A stretch of DNA of 64,000 bases from Veillonella caviae (GCF_003992125.1 NZ_RQUY01000001.1:137327-201326); one strand, 5' to 3'. Shown: positions 40,534 to 50,266, counted from the first letter of the stretch. Notes: generated by a model not told the origin, from the letters alone. Numbers and translations are program-made.

Positions 40534-41013
40534 ATGGCAAAACGTAGTGATTATATTTCATGGGATGAATATTTTATGGGAGTAGCTATATTAGCTGCTC
40601 AACGTTCCAAAGATCCGAATACCCAAGTAGGGGCGTGTATCGTCAGCAATGATAATAAAATTTTGTCCATTGGCTATAATGGGATGCCTTTAAATTGTAG
40701 CGATGATGTATTTTCTTGGGAACGTAATACAGAAGAAGATAATAAGTATTTCTACGCTGTTCATAGCGAATTAAATGCCATATTAAATTATCGCGGTGGA
40801 TCCTTAGAGGGTTCTAAAATTTACGTCACATTGTTTCCTTGTAATGAATGTGCGAAAGCCATCATTCAAAGCGGCATTAAAGCAGTAATTTATCGCGATG
40901 ATTTGTATAAAGATACTAAAGAAGTACAAGCATCTAAACGAATGCTCATGACAGCAGGTGTAGCTATCATACAATACCAACCGACAGGGCGTGTTGTAAA
41001 TATTATAGTGTAG
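40534..41013 (+). CDS. comEB: deoxycytidylate (dCMP) deaminase, ComEB-like
   Basis: Zinc enzyme that converts dCMP to dUMP for thymidylate synthesis. The 159-residue product has the zinc site as HSELNAI (HxE, with Ser rather than the more frequent Ala) and FPCNECAKAI (PCxxC). The start ATG 40534 is 5 bp after AAAGG; a TTG-type start further upstream would sit within the terminator stem. ComEB lies in the comE operon of Bacillus, but here comEA and comEC are 1.5 kb away, separated by an opposite-strand gene, so a competence role is not implied. Confidence 0.88.
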   Translation: MAKRSDYISWDEYFMGVAILAAQRSKDPNTQVGACIVSNDNKILSIGYNGMPLNCSDDVFSWERNTEEDNKYFYAVHSELNAILNYRGGSLEGSKIYVTLFPCNECAKAIIQSGIKAVIYRDDLYKDTKEVQASKRMLMTAGVAIIQYQPTGRVVNIIV

Positions 41014-41082
41014 TAATTCATATATTTTCTTAGCTATATAGTTGAACATACTAGAGAAAACAAGATTATCATTATGAGGAAT

Positions 41083-41126
41083 AAAAACAGTAAAAGGACA
41101 CCTTTCGGTGTCCTTTTACTGTTTTT
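41083..41126 (+). terminator. 20-bp perfect bidirectional terminator
   Basis: A perfect 20-bp stem (41083-41102 with 41107-41126), loop TTTC, with A5 at the left and T5 at the right edge, lies between the convergent dCMP deaminase and aminopeptidase genes and should stop both. Confidence 0.9.
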
Positions 41127-41146
41127 AAGATTGTTCTTTAAGTATA

Positions 41147-42376
41147 TTAAACTTGTAAACGCCCTTCGATCATGATGTCTACTTGTTGTCCATCTTTTGT
41201 GATGCCAAGAATGTTCATTTTTTCGTGACCAATCATAAAATCTACATGTGTCAAAGAATGATTGAGACCACGCTTTTTTAATTCGTCTTCGCTAAGTCCA
41301 TCACTGTCTTTTAAGCATGTTGGATAGGCGGCGCCAATGGCTAAATGGCAAGATGCATTTTCATCGAATAATGTTTCATAGTAAATCATATTGGATTGAC
41401 TAATAGGGCTATAATGGTCAACAAGGGCTACTTCACCAAGGTAGTGAGATCCTTCATCAGTTTCGATGAGCTCTTTCAAGATATCATAACCAATTTCGGC
41501 GCGGTAATCGACAATTTTACCATCTTCAAAGGTGAAGGAAAAATTATTGATTTCATTACCATGATAAATGAGTGGTTTTGTGCTTACCACGGTGCCTGTT
41601 ACACCATTCCATTGCGGTGCAGAGAACACTTCTTCTGTAGGAATATTTGCATTAAAAATAGTACCATCCTTAGCAGATTCAGCGCCCCCTTGCCAAATAT
41701 GACCTTCTGGTAATTGTAATAATAGATTAGTTCCGTTTTCACATGTGTAGCGTAATGCTTTTAATTCAAGATAGTTTAGTTTTTCTGTACGCTTACGCAA
41801 TCTTGACATATGGTGTTTAAAGGAATCTTTCATTTCTACGCCTTCAATACGGCTCAATTTGAATAAGGTATGCCACAATTGCTCGATTTTTTCGTCATCT
41901 GAACCTTTGTAGCCAAGAAGTTCTGCCCATAAAACGGTAGGCACCGCTGCTACACACCAAGTTACAGTAGAATTCATTATGGCTGTATGATAGAAGCTAA
42001 GCACTTTATTTAAATTGCGAGAGTTTATACTAATGCGTTCCGTAGGTATACCTGCCAGGGCCTTTGGGTTAGCACTGATTAAAGATAAAAAAGCTGCTTT
42101 TTCTTCTACATACTGCTCATAGTATGTAGGAATCCATTTGGCCGGTGTTTCTAGTACTTCTTGATTTGCATATAATAAACGTTGACGTGCAATAGGGGCG
42201 TGGCGCCAGTTAATGACTACTTCTTTGGCGCCTAATTGATAGGCTTCTTCGGTGACAATAACAGCAAAATCTTTGTTGTCTACGTCTACAGAAACGACTA
42301 ATGTTTGGTTTTCTTGTAAATTAACACCTGACTCTAGCAAAGTGCGTGCATACTTGCGTAATAATTCTCGATTCAT
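41147..42376 (-). CDS. M29-family aminopeptidase
   Basis: A 409-residue cytoplasmic metallo-aminopeptidase of the AmpS/PepS/aminopeptidase T family. Diagnostic parts are GVNLQENQTLVV near the N-terminus, NIPTEEVFSAPQ (a metal-ligand Glu), DEGSHYLGEVALVDHYSPI and HVDFMIG near the C-terminus. Members remove N-terminal residues from peptides with two Co2+ or Zn2+ ions. The start on minus follows AAGGAGA. It has its own unit between two terminators. Confidence 0.92.
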   Translation of the reverse strand: MNRELLRKYARTLLESGVNLQENQTLVVSVDVDNKDFAVIVTEEAYQLGAKEVVINWRHAPIARQRLLYANQEVLETPAKWIPTYYEQYVEEKAAFLSLISANPKALAGIPTERISINSRNLNKVLSFYHTAIMNSTVTWCVAAVPTVLWAELLGYKGSDDEKIEQLWHTLFKLSRIEGVEMKDSFKHHMSRLRKRTEKLNYLELKALRYTCENGTNLLLQLPEGHIWQGGAESAKDGTIFNANIPTEEVFSAPQWNGVTGTVVSTKPLIYHGNEINNFSFTFEDGKIVDYRAEIGYDILKELIETDEGSHYLGEVALVDHYSPISQSNMIYYETLFDENASCHLAIGAAYPTCLKDSDGLSEDELKKRGLNHSLTHVDFMIGHEKMNILGITKDGQQVDIMIEGRLQV

Positions 42377-42434
42377 AGTATCTCCTTATAGGTATATTCC
42401 TATCTATAGCTCTCTTATATTCGACATATATCTT

Positions 42435-42480
42435 AAAACTCCTGCAAAGGTGACTAATAGTGTCATTCGTAGGAGTTTTT
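42435..42480 (+). terminator. hairpin before comEA (AAAACTCCT/AGGAGTTTT)
   Basis: A 9-bp stem (42435-42443 with 42471-42479) with an inner TGAC/GTCA pairing, followed by TTTTT. It lies in the gap between the aminopeptidase start (minus) and comEA (plus), so no gene on plus ends just before it. It may be an attenuator in the comEA leader or end antisense transcription. Confidence 0.5.
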
Positions 42481-42518
42481 TACATGTCTAGGGAAATCCC
42501 CATATAGGAGGTGACCCT

Positions 42519-43163
42519 ATGAGACAGTTGATAAACAAATATAAGTGGATTGTAATAATCCTGTGTATTTTAGTAGGAATTTATTTCCTATGGCCTATTA
42601 TATCAGATGAAGGTAGTGAAATGCCAGATACTAGAGATATAGGCTATAGTCATAATTTCAATGGACATGATAATGTTAATAGAAAAAATGAAACAGAAGA
42701 ACAACAAGCAGGTATTATACATATGCAAGAGCAACAATCGACATCTACAGATATAAACAAATCACTTGTATACATAACAGGTGCTGTTCAATCCCCTGGG
42801 TTATATAAAGTACCTCAGCAAAGCTCTATAGGTGATGTTATCAAAATAGCTGGTGGAGTATTGCCTTATGGAGATGTAGAAAGCATTAATATGGCCCATA
42901 GTATTACAAGTGGTGAACATATCCATGTAGCATTTAATTTTAAAGGCAATCCAGAAACTTTATTACAACCACAAAAAATAAATATCAATACTGCATCTAT
43001 TAAAGAATTAGATTCTTTGCCGGGCATAGGACCTGCTATGGCAAAACGCATCGACGAGTATAGACAGTCAAAAGGAGCTTTCACAAGCATCGAGGATATT
43101 AAGCAGGTCAAAGGTATTGGAGATGGATTATTTAAGAAAATTTGTGACAAAATTACTGTATAA
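42519..43163 (+). CDS. comEA: ComEA-type DNA-binding competence protein
   Basis: DNA receptor of transformation. In the 214-residue product an N-terminal membrane anchor (WIVIILCILVGIYFLWP, residues 10-27) is followed by an Asn/Gln-rich linker, an SLBB-type domain (VYITGAVQSPGLYKVPQQSSIGDVIKIAGG) and a helix-hairpin-helix pair at the end (INTASIKELDSLPGIGPAMAKRIDEYR, IEDIKQVKGIGDGLFKKI) that binds double-stranded DNA. The start follows AGGAGGTG. comEC comes 25-185 bp later, depending on its start. Confidence 0.93.
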   Translation: MRQLINKYKWIVIILCILVGIYFLWPIISDEGSEMPDTRDIGYSHNFNGHDNVNRKNETEEQQAGIIHMQEQQSTSTDINKSLVYITGAVQSPGLYKVPQQSSIGDVIKIAGGVLPYGDVESINMAHSITSGEHIHVAFNFKGNPETLLQPQKININTASIKELDSLPGIGPAMAKRIDEYRQSKGAFTSIEDIKQVKGIGDGLFKKICDKITV

Positions 43164-43188
43164 TACTAACATCTATTACCAACAAAAT

Positions 43189-43347
43189 ATGGTTATTACT
43201 TACTCGGAGATGGCACATACTATATTGGGGGCTATGATTTTCGGAATTCTAGGGGCATACGAAAGGCATTATCCATTATTAGATGTTAATTGGTACTGTG
43301 TGTACACATGAGTAGGGTATCTTGTATATACAGCTATAAAAATCGTT
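43189..43347 (+). pseudogene. comEC: N-terminal part of comEC interrupted by an in-frame TGA
   Basis: An ATG at 43189 opens a frame that is the same frame as the main comEC ORF. It encodes 40 residues with one membrane-like segment (MAHTILGAMIFGILGAY) and ends at TGA 43309-43311. The frame then continues without further stops into comEC, and the residues on both sides of the TGA (NWYCVYT, then VGYLVYTAIKIVL) form one plausible membrane helix. Full length with read-through would be 759 residues, close to Bacillus ComEC. There is no clear ribosome site before 43189. A real nonsense mutation or a sequencing error both fit. Confidence 0.55.
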
Positions 43348-45468
43348 TTGCGCAGTAATGTTATAAAACAAAATAAAAGTTTATACAGTGCCGATAATGT
43401 AAATAATATACATTCTAACATGTCCTTATTTATACAATGGTTTACTACATATAAACTAGTAATTGTAACTGTATGTACTAGTATTCTATTAGGCATTATG
43501 TCTAACTACCATGTGCATAAACAAATTAATGACTATGTTGGTAACGCTCCTTTTTATAGTCATCAAGAAGGAGAGTATGTGGTTCTTGTAGATTCTCCTG
43601 CAGAGATAACAAACATAGATGGTGTGGTATATAAAAAATTAACAGCTCAATTGTTCGGTGTCACTCCCTATAAGGACACAGCAAAAAACACCTATATACA
43701 AGCTCATGGTAATTTGAAAATAACCATAGAGGAACGAGGCCCCTCTATACAGATGGGGCAATTCCTTATTATAAAGAGTACACCAAAGTCTATGTATCTT
43801 ACAGAAGAGAATGGTGCTATTGACAGTCGTAGTCGCTCAATACGAAATAATATCAAAGGAAATATCTTTGGCGGTACTTATAAATTGGTATTGGCTAACG
43901 AACTACAACAATATTCAATCTCACCAGTTACGGTATATTATGCTCGTCTATTATCATTCATTGGATATATGCGACAATGGATTGAAGAGACCATGATACA
44001 ACATCTATCGGACCGCACCAAATGGCTTGGGGCGTCACTAATTCTAGGTGGACATTATGGCGAATTAGGCGATGATATATTACGTCAATTTGGCTATACT
44101 GGTATTATTCATATTTTGTCCATATCTGGTTCTCACATAGCATTATTATTTTCCATGATATACGGACTATGTCGTCTTAGTCATATCAAAAAGCGGTATG
44201 CTATGATAGGTGGTATTGTTATATCTATTATGTATTGCTGTTTAGTTGGATTCAATGCGCCAGTAGTACGTTCCACTGTGATGGGTATATGTATGGCTAT
44301 GGCTTATCTATTGGGGCGCCTCTATGCGGCAAAACAAGGTCTTGCTATGACAGCCATATTATTCTTGTTATATGATCCATTACTTATTTTGGACATAAGT
44401 TTTCAACTATCCTTTGGTGCTACTTATGGTCTTCTTATTTTTGGCATGCCCCTCTATCGATGGTTTACTATATTGCCACCTATATTGAAAGCCCCTTTAG
44501 TGCTCAGTGTGAGTGCACAGCTTATAATGATACCATTTCAGCTCTATTATTTTCATTATCTTAGCATTGCCAGTTTGATAGCTGCTTTGGTTGTGACACC
44601 TTTACTAGATATATGTATTGTATTACTGTTTATAGCATCTATAATTAACAGTATTTTACCTATATCACTTTTATGGTTATGTATCGACATGTTATTAAAA
44701 CTAGCTATTACTATTAATAGCTATATAGCCAATAATTCGATGCTTATCATTTGGATAGGGATTATGCCTTTATCATTCGTTGGCGCATATATGATAGGCC
44801 TTAATGCCTTATATATTATGTTAATTTCGTTGAAACAAAGATTCTCTGTAGGAATTCTTATTACATTATTATATTTGGTATCAATTTTGGGCATTTCCTA
44901 TTCTGGTATTTACTTTAAAAACAAAACAATAGTTCATATTGTGCCTTTAAAACAGGCACATGTTATGATATTGGCTGAACCATATTATAAACGAGCCATT
45001 GTATATATTGATGCACCTGATGGCACTCCTATGAAAGCTAGTGAATATCGTATCATCAATGCTTTACATAGTGTTGGCATAATACTATCTCAAGCGAAAG
45101 TAGAGCGATTTGAAACTACTGGTCATAATAGAATTTTATACGAAAATAATATGGGAACTGTAATGATCTACAATAGACAAAGGGAAGAAAAAAAACTACA
45201 ATTAAAAGACACGAAACAAACAATTTTGGTTACTGCTCAATCTCATATAGCACATCAATTAGCAGAGTCAAAAATTCTGCTATACAATGTTTATCCTACG
45301 ATAAAATCAAGATTCTTTGAGCATTTTAATTTCGGAACGAAACATAATAGGGCAGAGAATCAACATATTTTACTAACTATGCCAAGAAGTGTTATGCGTG
45401 ATATAGATCCAGATAGTGAACTTCTTGAATTATGGGGGTATCACTATATTCCTGATAAGATTATTTAA
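43348..45468 (+). CDS. comEC: ComEC/Rec2-family DNA uptake channel protein
   Basis: Inner-membrane channel that moves single-stranded DNA into the cell. The intact ORF is 706 codons from TTG 43348; ATG 43420 is another possible start, and neither has a good ribosome site. It has a membrane segment near the start, an OB-like region (residues 75-180) and the competence domain (WLGASLILGGHYGELGDDIL, SISGSHIALLFS, GFNAPVVRSTVMG). The C-terminal 190 residues lack the HxHxDH motif of the usual metallo-beta-lactamase-like domain. See the upstream feature for the in-frame TGA. Confidence 0.85.
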   Translation: MRSNVIKQNKSLYSADNVNNIHSNMSLFIQWFTTYKLVIVTVCTSILLGIMSNYHVHKQINDYVGNAPFYSHQEGEYVVLVDSPAEITNIDGVVYKKLTAQLFGVTPYKDTAKNTYIQAHGNLKITIEERGPSIQMGQFLIIKSTPKSMYLTEENGAIDSRSRSIRNNIKGNIFGGTYKLVLANELQQYSISPVTVYYARLLSFIGYMRQWIEETMIQHLSDRTKWLGASLILGGHYGELGDDILRQFGYTGIIHILSISGSHIALLFSMIYGLCRLSHIKKRYAMIGGIVISIMYCCLVGFNAPVVRSTVMGICMAMAYLLGRLYAAKQGLAMTAILFLLYDPLLILDISFQLSFGATYGLLIFGMPLYRWFTILPPILKAPLVLSVSAQLIMIPFQLYYFHYLSIASLIAALVVTPLLDICIVLLFIASIINSILPISLLWLCIDMLLKLAITINSYIANNSMLIIWIGIMPLSFVGAYMIGLNALYIMLISLKQRFSVGILITLLYLVSILGISYSGIYFKNKTIVHIVPLKQAHVMILAEPYYKRAIVYIDAPDGTPMKASEYRIINALHSVGIILSQAKVERFETTGHNRILYENNMGTVMIYNRQREEKKLQLKDTKQTILVTAQSHIAHQLAESKILLYNVYPTIKSRFFEHFNFGTKHNRAENQHILLTMPRSVMRDIDPDSELLELWGYHYIPDKII

Positions 45469-45485
45469 CTAAAGGAGGGACGATT

Positions 45486-46466
45486 ATGAGCAATGTCTAT
45501 TTAGTTTATGGTAATGAATCACAGTTAGTAGAAGAAGAGAAACAGAAGTTTTTCTTAACTCATAAGAACCTTGACGTGTGCGTCCTTTCTGATGAATCAG
45601 GACCATCTAAAATATCTGAGCAATTAATGGAAGACTCTCTCTTTGGAGATGCAAAAATATTTTGTCTTGTAAATATACCTATTTTAAAAAAAGCAGGACA
45701 AAAAGATAATGAAGAATGGGCTGCATTAAGCGACTTGTTAATTAATTATACTGGTGATAATCCCCTTATTATCGTCTACCACGATATGATAGATAAACGG
45801 TTAAAGCAAAATAAAAAAATCCTAGATGCCATACCTCATAAGGAATGTAAACGTTTAGAGGGAGCGGAACTATTGATGTGGATTCGCCAATATTGCACAT
45901 CTCATGGTTATACATTGACACCTGATGGTAACGACTACTTAGCACATCTCTTAGAATTATGGCAAGATGTACCAGTAGCATTTATGCGTACCGAATTTGA
46001 TCGCTACTTCCTATTATTAGGGGATAGTAAAGAAATTAATCGCCAATTTCTAATGGATAACAGCAGTAATTATGGAGCGAAGAATATATTTACTTTTAAA
46101 GAAGCCCTGTTAAAACAAGATGTAAAGACATTGCTAGAATTATTTCCATTTATGTTTAGTTATAAAGAAATTGACCGTGCCATGAGTTATATTGAAGGAC
46201 AATTACGTTTACAATTATTGGTTAGCGAATGTAGAGCGTCAGGGATGGGTCCTAAAGAAATAGAAAATTTTTGTAAAAGCCATGAATCTGCATTTAAACC
46301 GTACCCTATTAAATTGGCCTATGAAGCAAGCTCTCGCATATCCATCAAAGCGCTACGAGTCCTATTGAAAGGTTTATACGATGTTATCCTAGATAGTCGT
46401 ACCAGCAAAGGCGATATGTGGCGTTTTAGAGATTTATGTTTAACCTATTGCGGATATAAAGGATAG
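45486..46466 (+). CDS. holA: DNA polymerase III delta subunit
   Basis: Clamp-loader delta subunit that opens the sliding clamp. The 326-residue product has the HolA pattern: VYLVYGNESQLVEEEKQ at the start, an NxPxxK-like LVNIPILKKAG, IVYHDMIDKRLKQNKKI and LELWQDVPVAFMRTEFDR, then NIFTFKEALLKQD and the C-terminal helical collar. The start follows AAAGGAGGGACG. comEC-holA is a conserved order in Firmicutes; polC begins 2 bp after its stop, linking two replisome parts. Confidence 0.9.
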   Translation: MSNVYLVYGNESQLVEEEKQKFFLTHKNLDVCVLSDESGPSKISEQLMEDSLFGDAKIFCLVNIPILKKAGQKDNEEWAALSDLLINYTGDNPLIIVYHDMIDKRLKQNKKILDAIPHKECKRLEGAELLMWIRQYCTSHGYTLTPDGNDYLAHLLELWQDVPVAFMRTEFDRYFLLLGDSKEINRQFLMDNSSNYGAKNIFTFKEALLKQDVKTLLELFPFMFSYKEIDRAMSYIEGQLRLQLLVSECRASGMGPKEIENFCKSHESAFKPYPIKLAYEASSRISIKALRVLLKGLYDVILDSRTSKGDMWRFRDLCLTYCGYKG

Positions 46467-46468
46467 AA

Positions 46469-49400
46469 ATGAAAGTACGTTATCGTGTTGTACCAAAACA
46501 AAATACAAAACCTGCTTTCTATGTGAATTGTGAAAGCAAGCGGATTACTATACAAGCGGCAAATTCCGCATTTAAAACATTATCATCATTACAAGAGCGA
46601 TTATCTGCATGGTACAAAGAGAAGAATATTTCTTTTGATAATATTCCCACTAGTAGTAATAGTGCCTGCTGCTTTTCCTGGAAACTCGATACTGAAACGG
46701 GAGAAGGTATGGATACCTATTACTATGCAGGTGGTTGCGGTGCCGGTGAGTTCATCGAAGAAGTAGAAGCGCATCGTAGAGAAGAAGAGGAACGCAATGC
46801 ACCTCCGGTAGGGAAATCCTTTGATGGGGTGAATGAGGAATTCGAAGTATTTCCAGATGAACATAATGTCAAGTCTTTTGAACCTGTGGATGAAGATGAA
46901 TTCTCTCCTTTTATCGATGAAGTTGAATTAGGTTATTTTGATAACTCATATATTACAGTAGAATCTAATCCTCATGGCATTACAACAGACAGAGAACAAA
47001 CTCTATCTAGATCTATTTCTAATAGTCCTAAAAGCATTAGTTCTGACAGTAATAATACTAAAATTTCAAGTAAAGGTAATGAGAAATATCCTCGTCGTAC
47101 GCCAAAGGATTTACCAACAGAAGAGGGCATGATATTAGGTCCTCGTATTGAAGGTATTACATCACAAATTATGGGGATTGGTGATACACCAAGCGTTATT
47201 TTTGAAGGTGTTTTTGTAGGCTTAGACAAACGAGATACGCGCACAGGCAAGTCTATCGTTACTGGTAGCATCGTAGATGATACTAATAGTATTAAATTTA
47301 TTAAATTTACAAATAGTCCAGAAGAAGGCGCTGATTTATTAAAAACCTTAAAAGGATTAACTAGAGTACGCATACAAGGCAGTGTTAGTTTCGATGATCG
47401 ATTTGAAAAGAAATATATTTTATCCATTCGCAGCATTGAAGCATTGCCAGATAATCGGATAGAACGCACTGAGTGTCGCGATGATTCTCGCGTAGAATTA
47501 CATTTACATACGAAGATGAGTGATAAAGATGCTCTTGTATCTGTAAAAGACCTCTTTAAAACAGTAAAAAAATGGGGCCATCCAGCAGTAGCAATTACTG
47601 ATCATGGTGTAGTCCAAGCATTTCCAGAAGCACAGGCCTTGGGAAAAGAACTAGGTGTTAAGGTTATTTACGGCGTAGAAGCTTATTTGGTGGATGATGA
47701 GGAGTTAGAACACGAATTATCTTTAGACATAGTAAAACGAAAAGACGAAGCACCACGTTACCATATTATTTTATTAGCTAAAAATATGGTAGGTCTCCGT
47801 AATCTATATAAAATGATTTCCATCTCCCACTTGGAATACTATAAACGAAGACCGCGTTTGCCACGTTCCGTCATTGAAGAACACCGCGAAGGCATTATCA
47901 TCGGCTCTGCTTGTGAAGCAGGAGAGTTGATGCAAGCTATTGTAAAACAAGCAAGTAAAGAAGAATTATTAACTATCGCCTCCTTTTATGATTATTTGGA
48001 AATTCAACCACATACAAACAATAACTTCTTGGTAAGAAAAGGTTTAATGCCTGATGAGCAAGCCCTTATCGATATGAACCTTACCGTCATAGAGCTCGGT
48101 GAAGCATTAAATAAACCTGTTTGTGCTACTTGTGATGTTCATTATTTACATCCAGAAGAAAAGATTTATCGAGAAATTATGCTCACCGCTTCTGGCTATA
48201 CAGATGCTCATGAACAACCGGATTTACATTTGCGTACTACAGATGAAATGTTGGACTCCTTCCCATACTTGAGTAAAGAAAAAGCATACGAAGTTGTAGT
48301 TACAAATACTCGCGCTATTAATGACAGCATCGATGAAATCAAACCTGTACCAGATGGAACATATTCTCCTAAAATCGAAGGTGCTGACGAAGCTTTTACA
48401 GATATGTGTTATAAAAATGCTAAAGCTATATATGGTGATCCTTTGCCACGAGTGGTACAAGAGCGTCTTGATTATGAACTAGACTGTATTATCAGCAATG
48501 GTTACGGTGTTTTGTATTATATTGCTCACAAATTAGTAAAAAAATCCCTTGATGATGGATATCTAGTTGGTTCTCGTGGTTCTGTAGGCTCCTCATTTGC
48601 GGCTACCATGTCTGAAATTACAGAAGTAAATCCTTTGCCTCCTCACTACGTATGCCCCAAATGTAAATGGTCTGAATTTTACGAAAAAGGGGAATACGCA
48701 GGCGGCTTCGACTTACCCCGTCGGGATTGCCCTAATTGTGGACACCATTTAGAAACGAATGGACACGACATTCCGTTTGCTATTTTCCTTGGCTTTGAAG
48801 GTGATAAAGTGCCAGATATTGATTTAAATTTTTCTGGTGATTATCAAGCAAAAGCTCACAAATACACGGAAGAGTTGTTTGGCCGTGACAATGTATTTAA
48901 AGCTGGTACTATTGGTACTATTGCAGATAAAACTGCCTTTGGCTATGTAAAAAAATATGCTGAAATTAAAGGTATTCAAGCGGAAAATGGATATCTTGAA
49001 CATTTGGCTAAAGGGTTTACTAATGTAAAAAATACCACCGGTCAACATCCAGGAGGTATCATGGTTTGCCCTCGTGATATGGATGTACATCATTTTACGC
49101 CCATACAACATCCAGCCAATAAGAAGGAAAGTGGTGTATTAACTACACATTTTGACTATCACTCCATTGAGGGTCGTATGACCAAGCTTGATATTCTAGG
49201 TCATGATGATCCGACCATCATTCGCATGTTAGAGGATTTAACAGGTATCGATGCGAAAACCATACCATTTGATGATCCAAAAACATTGAGTTTATTCTCT
49301 TCTACAGAAGGAATTGGTTTAACACCAGAACAATTACAAGGTGACCAAGTAGCCAGCTTGGCAGTACCAGAATGTGGTACGAAATTTGTACGAGGTATGC

Positions 49401-50266
49401 TGGAAGATTCTCGACCTCAAACATTTTCCGACTTAGTGCGTATTTCTGGTTTTTCTCATGGTACGAATGTATGGTTAGATAATGCACAAGATCTCATAAA
49501 AAATGGTACTTGTAAACTAAACGAAGCCATTTCTACCCGTGACGACGTAATGAACTTCCTCATCCATCGTGGCATGAATAAAAAGAATAGTTTCTTCGTC
49601 ATGGAAAATGTACGTAAAGGGAAAGGCATAGAAAAACGGAATAAACAAGGGGAAGCAACGACGAATTTTGAACAAGAAATGAGAGATAACAATATTCCAG
49701 ATTGGTTTATCGACTCTTGTAAAAAAATCTCCTATCTATTCCCTCGTGCCCATGCGGTGGCTTATGTAATGATGGCATTCCGCATTGCGTGGTTTAAGGT
49801 ATATCATCCATTAGCATTTTATGCAGCCTATTTTTCAATTCGTGCGAAAGCTTTTGACCTTCGTATCATGACTGGTGATCTAGGTGTGCAAATGCGTGAA
49901 TTTAACCGTATTAAAGCATTAGATAGAGCAGCCAGCCCTAAGGATAAAGATTTAATGTCTGCATTAGAAGTTTCTATGGAAATGTACCAACGTGGCTATC
50001 GTTTTATTAATGTAGATATTCAGCATTCCTGTGCACGACGGTTTAGCATAAAAGATGGTGCCTTATTACCGCCATTTCTTGCTATTGATTCATTAGGTGA
50101 AAAAGTGGCAGATGCTATTGTTGAAGAACGAGAAGAGAAACCGTTCACATCTTTAAAAGACATGCAGCGACGATGCAAAATTTCTAATACCATCATTGAA
50201 ATCATGAAAGAACTTAAATGCTGTGGCGACTTGCCAGAAGATGAGCAAATGTCACTATTTGGATAA
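46469..50266 (+). CDS. polC: DNA polymerase III alpha subunit, PolC type, without exonuclease domain
   Basis: Replicative polymerase of 1265 residues (Bacillus PolC has 1437). Residues 1-200 are the N-terminal domain with an acidic, Ser-rich linker, an OB fold (FEGVFVGLDKRDTRTGKS) follows, then PHP starting at His345/His347 (LHLHTKMSDKDA). In PolC the DnaQ-like exonuclease is inserted in PHP after GVEAxLVDD; here that point (residue 410) goes straight on to HIILLAKN at 432. The polymerase active site has Asp783 and Asp785 (PDIDLNFSG), and a zinc site (CPKCKW, CPNCGH) precedes it. The C-terminus ends MSLFG, a clamp-binding motif. Confidence 0.95.
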   Translation: MKVRYRVVPKQNTKPAFYVNCESKRITIQAANSAFKTLSSLQERLSAWYKEKNISFDNIPTSSNSACCFSWKLDTETGEGMDTYYYAGGCGAGEFIEEVEAHRREEEERNAPPVGKSFDGVNEEFEVFPDEHNVKSFEPVDEDEFSPFIDEVELGYFDNSYITVESNPHGITTDREQTLSRSISNSPKSISSDSNNTKISSKGNEKYPRRTPKDLPTEEGMILGPRIEGITSQIMGIGDTPSVIFEGVFVGLDKRDTRTGKSIVTGSIVDDTNSIKFIKFTNSPEEGADLLKTLKGLTRVRIQGSVSFDDRFEKKYILSIRSIEALPDNRIERTECRDDSRVELHLHTKMSDKDALVSVKDLFKTVKKWGHPAVAITDHGVVQAFPEAQALGKELGVKVIYGVEAYLVDDEELEHELSLDIVKRKDEAPRYHIILLAKNMVGLRNLYKMISISHLEYYKRRPRLPRSVIEEHREGIIIGSACEAGELMQAIVKQASKEELLTIASFYDYLEIQPHTNNNFLVRKGLMPDEQALIDMNLTVIELGEALNKPVCATCDVHYLHPEEKIYREIMLTASGYTDAHEQPDLHLRTTDEMLDSFPYLSKEKAYEVVVTNTRAINDSIDEIKPVPDGTYSPKIEGADEAFTDMCYKNAKAIYGDPLPRVVQERLDYELDCIISNGYGVLYYIAHKLVKKSLDDGYLVGSRGSVGSSFAATMSEITEVNPLPPHYVCPKCKWSEFYEKGEYAGGFDLPRRDCPNCGHHLETNGHDIPFAIFLGFEGDKVPDIDLNFSGDYQAKAHKYTEELFGRDNVFKAGTIGTIADKTAFGYVKKYAEIKGIQAENGYLEHLAKGFTNVKNTTGQHPGGIMVCPRDMDVHHFTPIQHPANKKESGVLTTHFDYHSIEGRMTKLDILGHDDPTIIRMLEDLTGIDAKTIPFDDPKTLSLFSSTEGIGLTPEQLQGDQVASLAVPECGTKFVRGMLEDSRPQTFSDLVRISGFSHGTNVWLDNAQDLIKNGTCKLNEAISTRDDVMNFLIHRGMNKKNSFFVMENVRKGKGIEKRNKQGEATTNFEQEMRDNNIPDWFIDSCKKISYLFPRAHAVAYVMMAFRIAWFKVYHPLAFYAAYFSIRAKAFDLRIMTGDLGVQMREFNRIKALDRAASPKDKDLMSALEVSMEMYQRGYRFINVDIQHSCARRFSIKDGALLPPFLAIDSLGEKVADAIVEEREEKPFTSLKDMQRRCKISNTIIEIMKELKCCGDLPEDEQMSLFG

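Noticed and set aside
40534-41013. dCMP deaminase as part of a comE competence operon
   Set aside because: It is separated from comEA/comEC by two terminators and an opposite-strand gene; its chemistry is nucleotide metabolism.
46972-47469. 165-codon frame on the minus strand inside polC
   Set aside because: It lies fully inside the PolC N-terminal region and has no family features.
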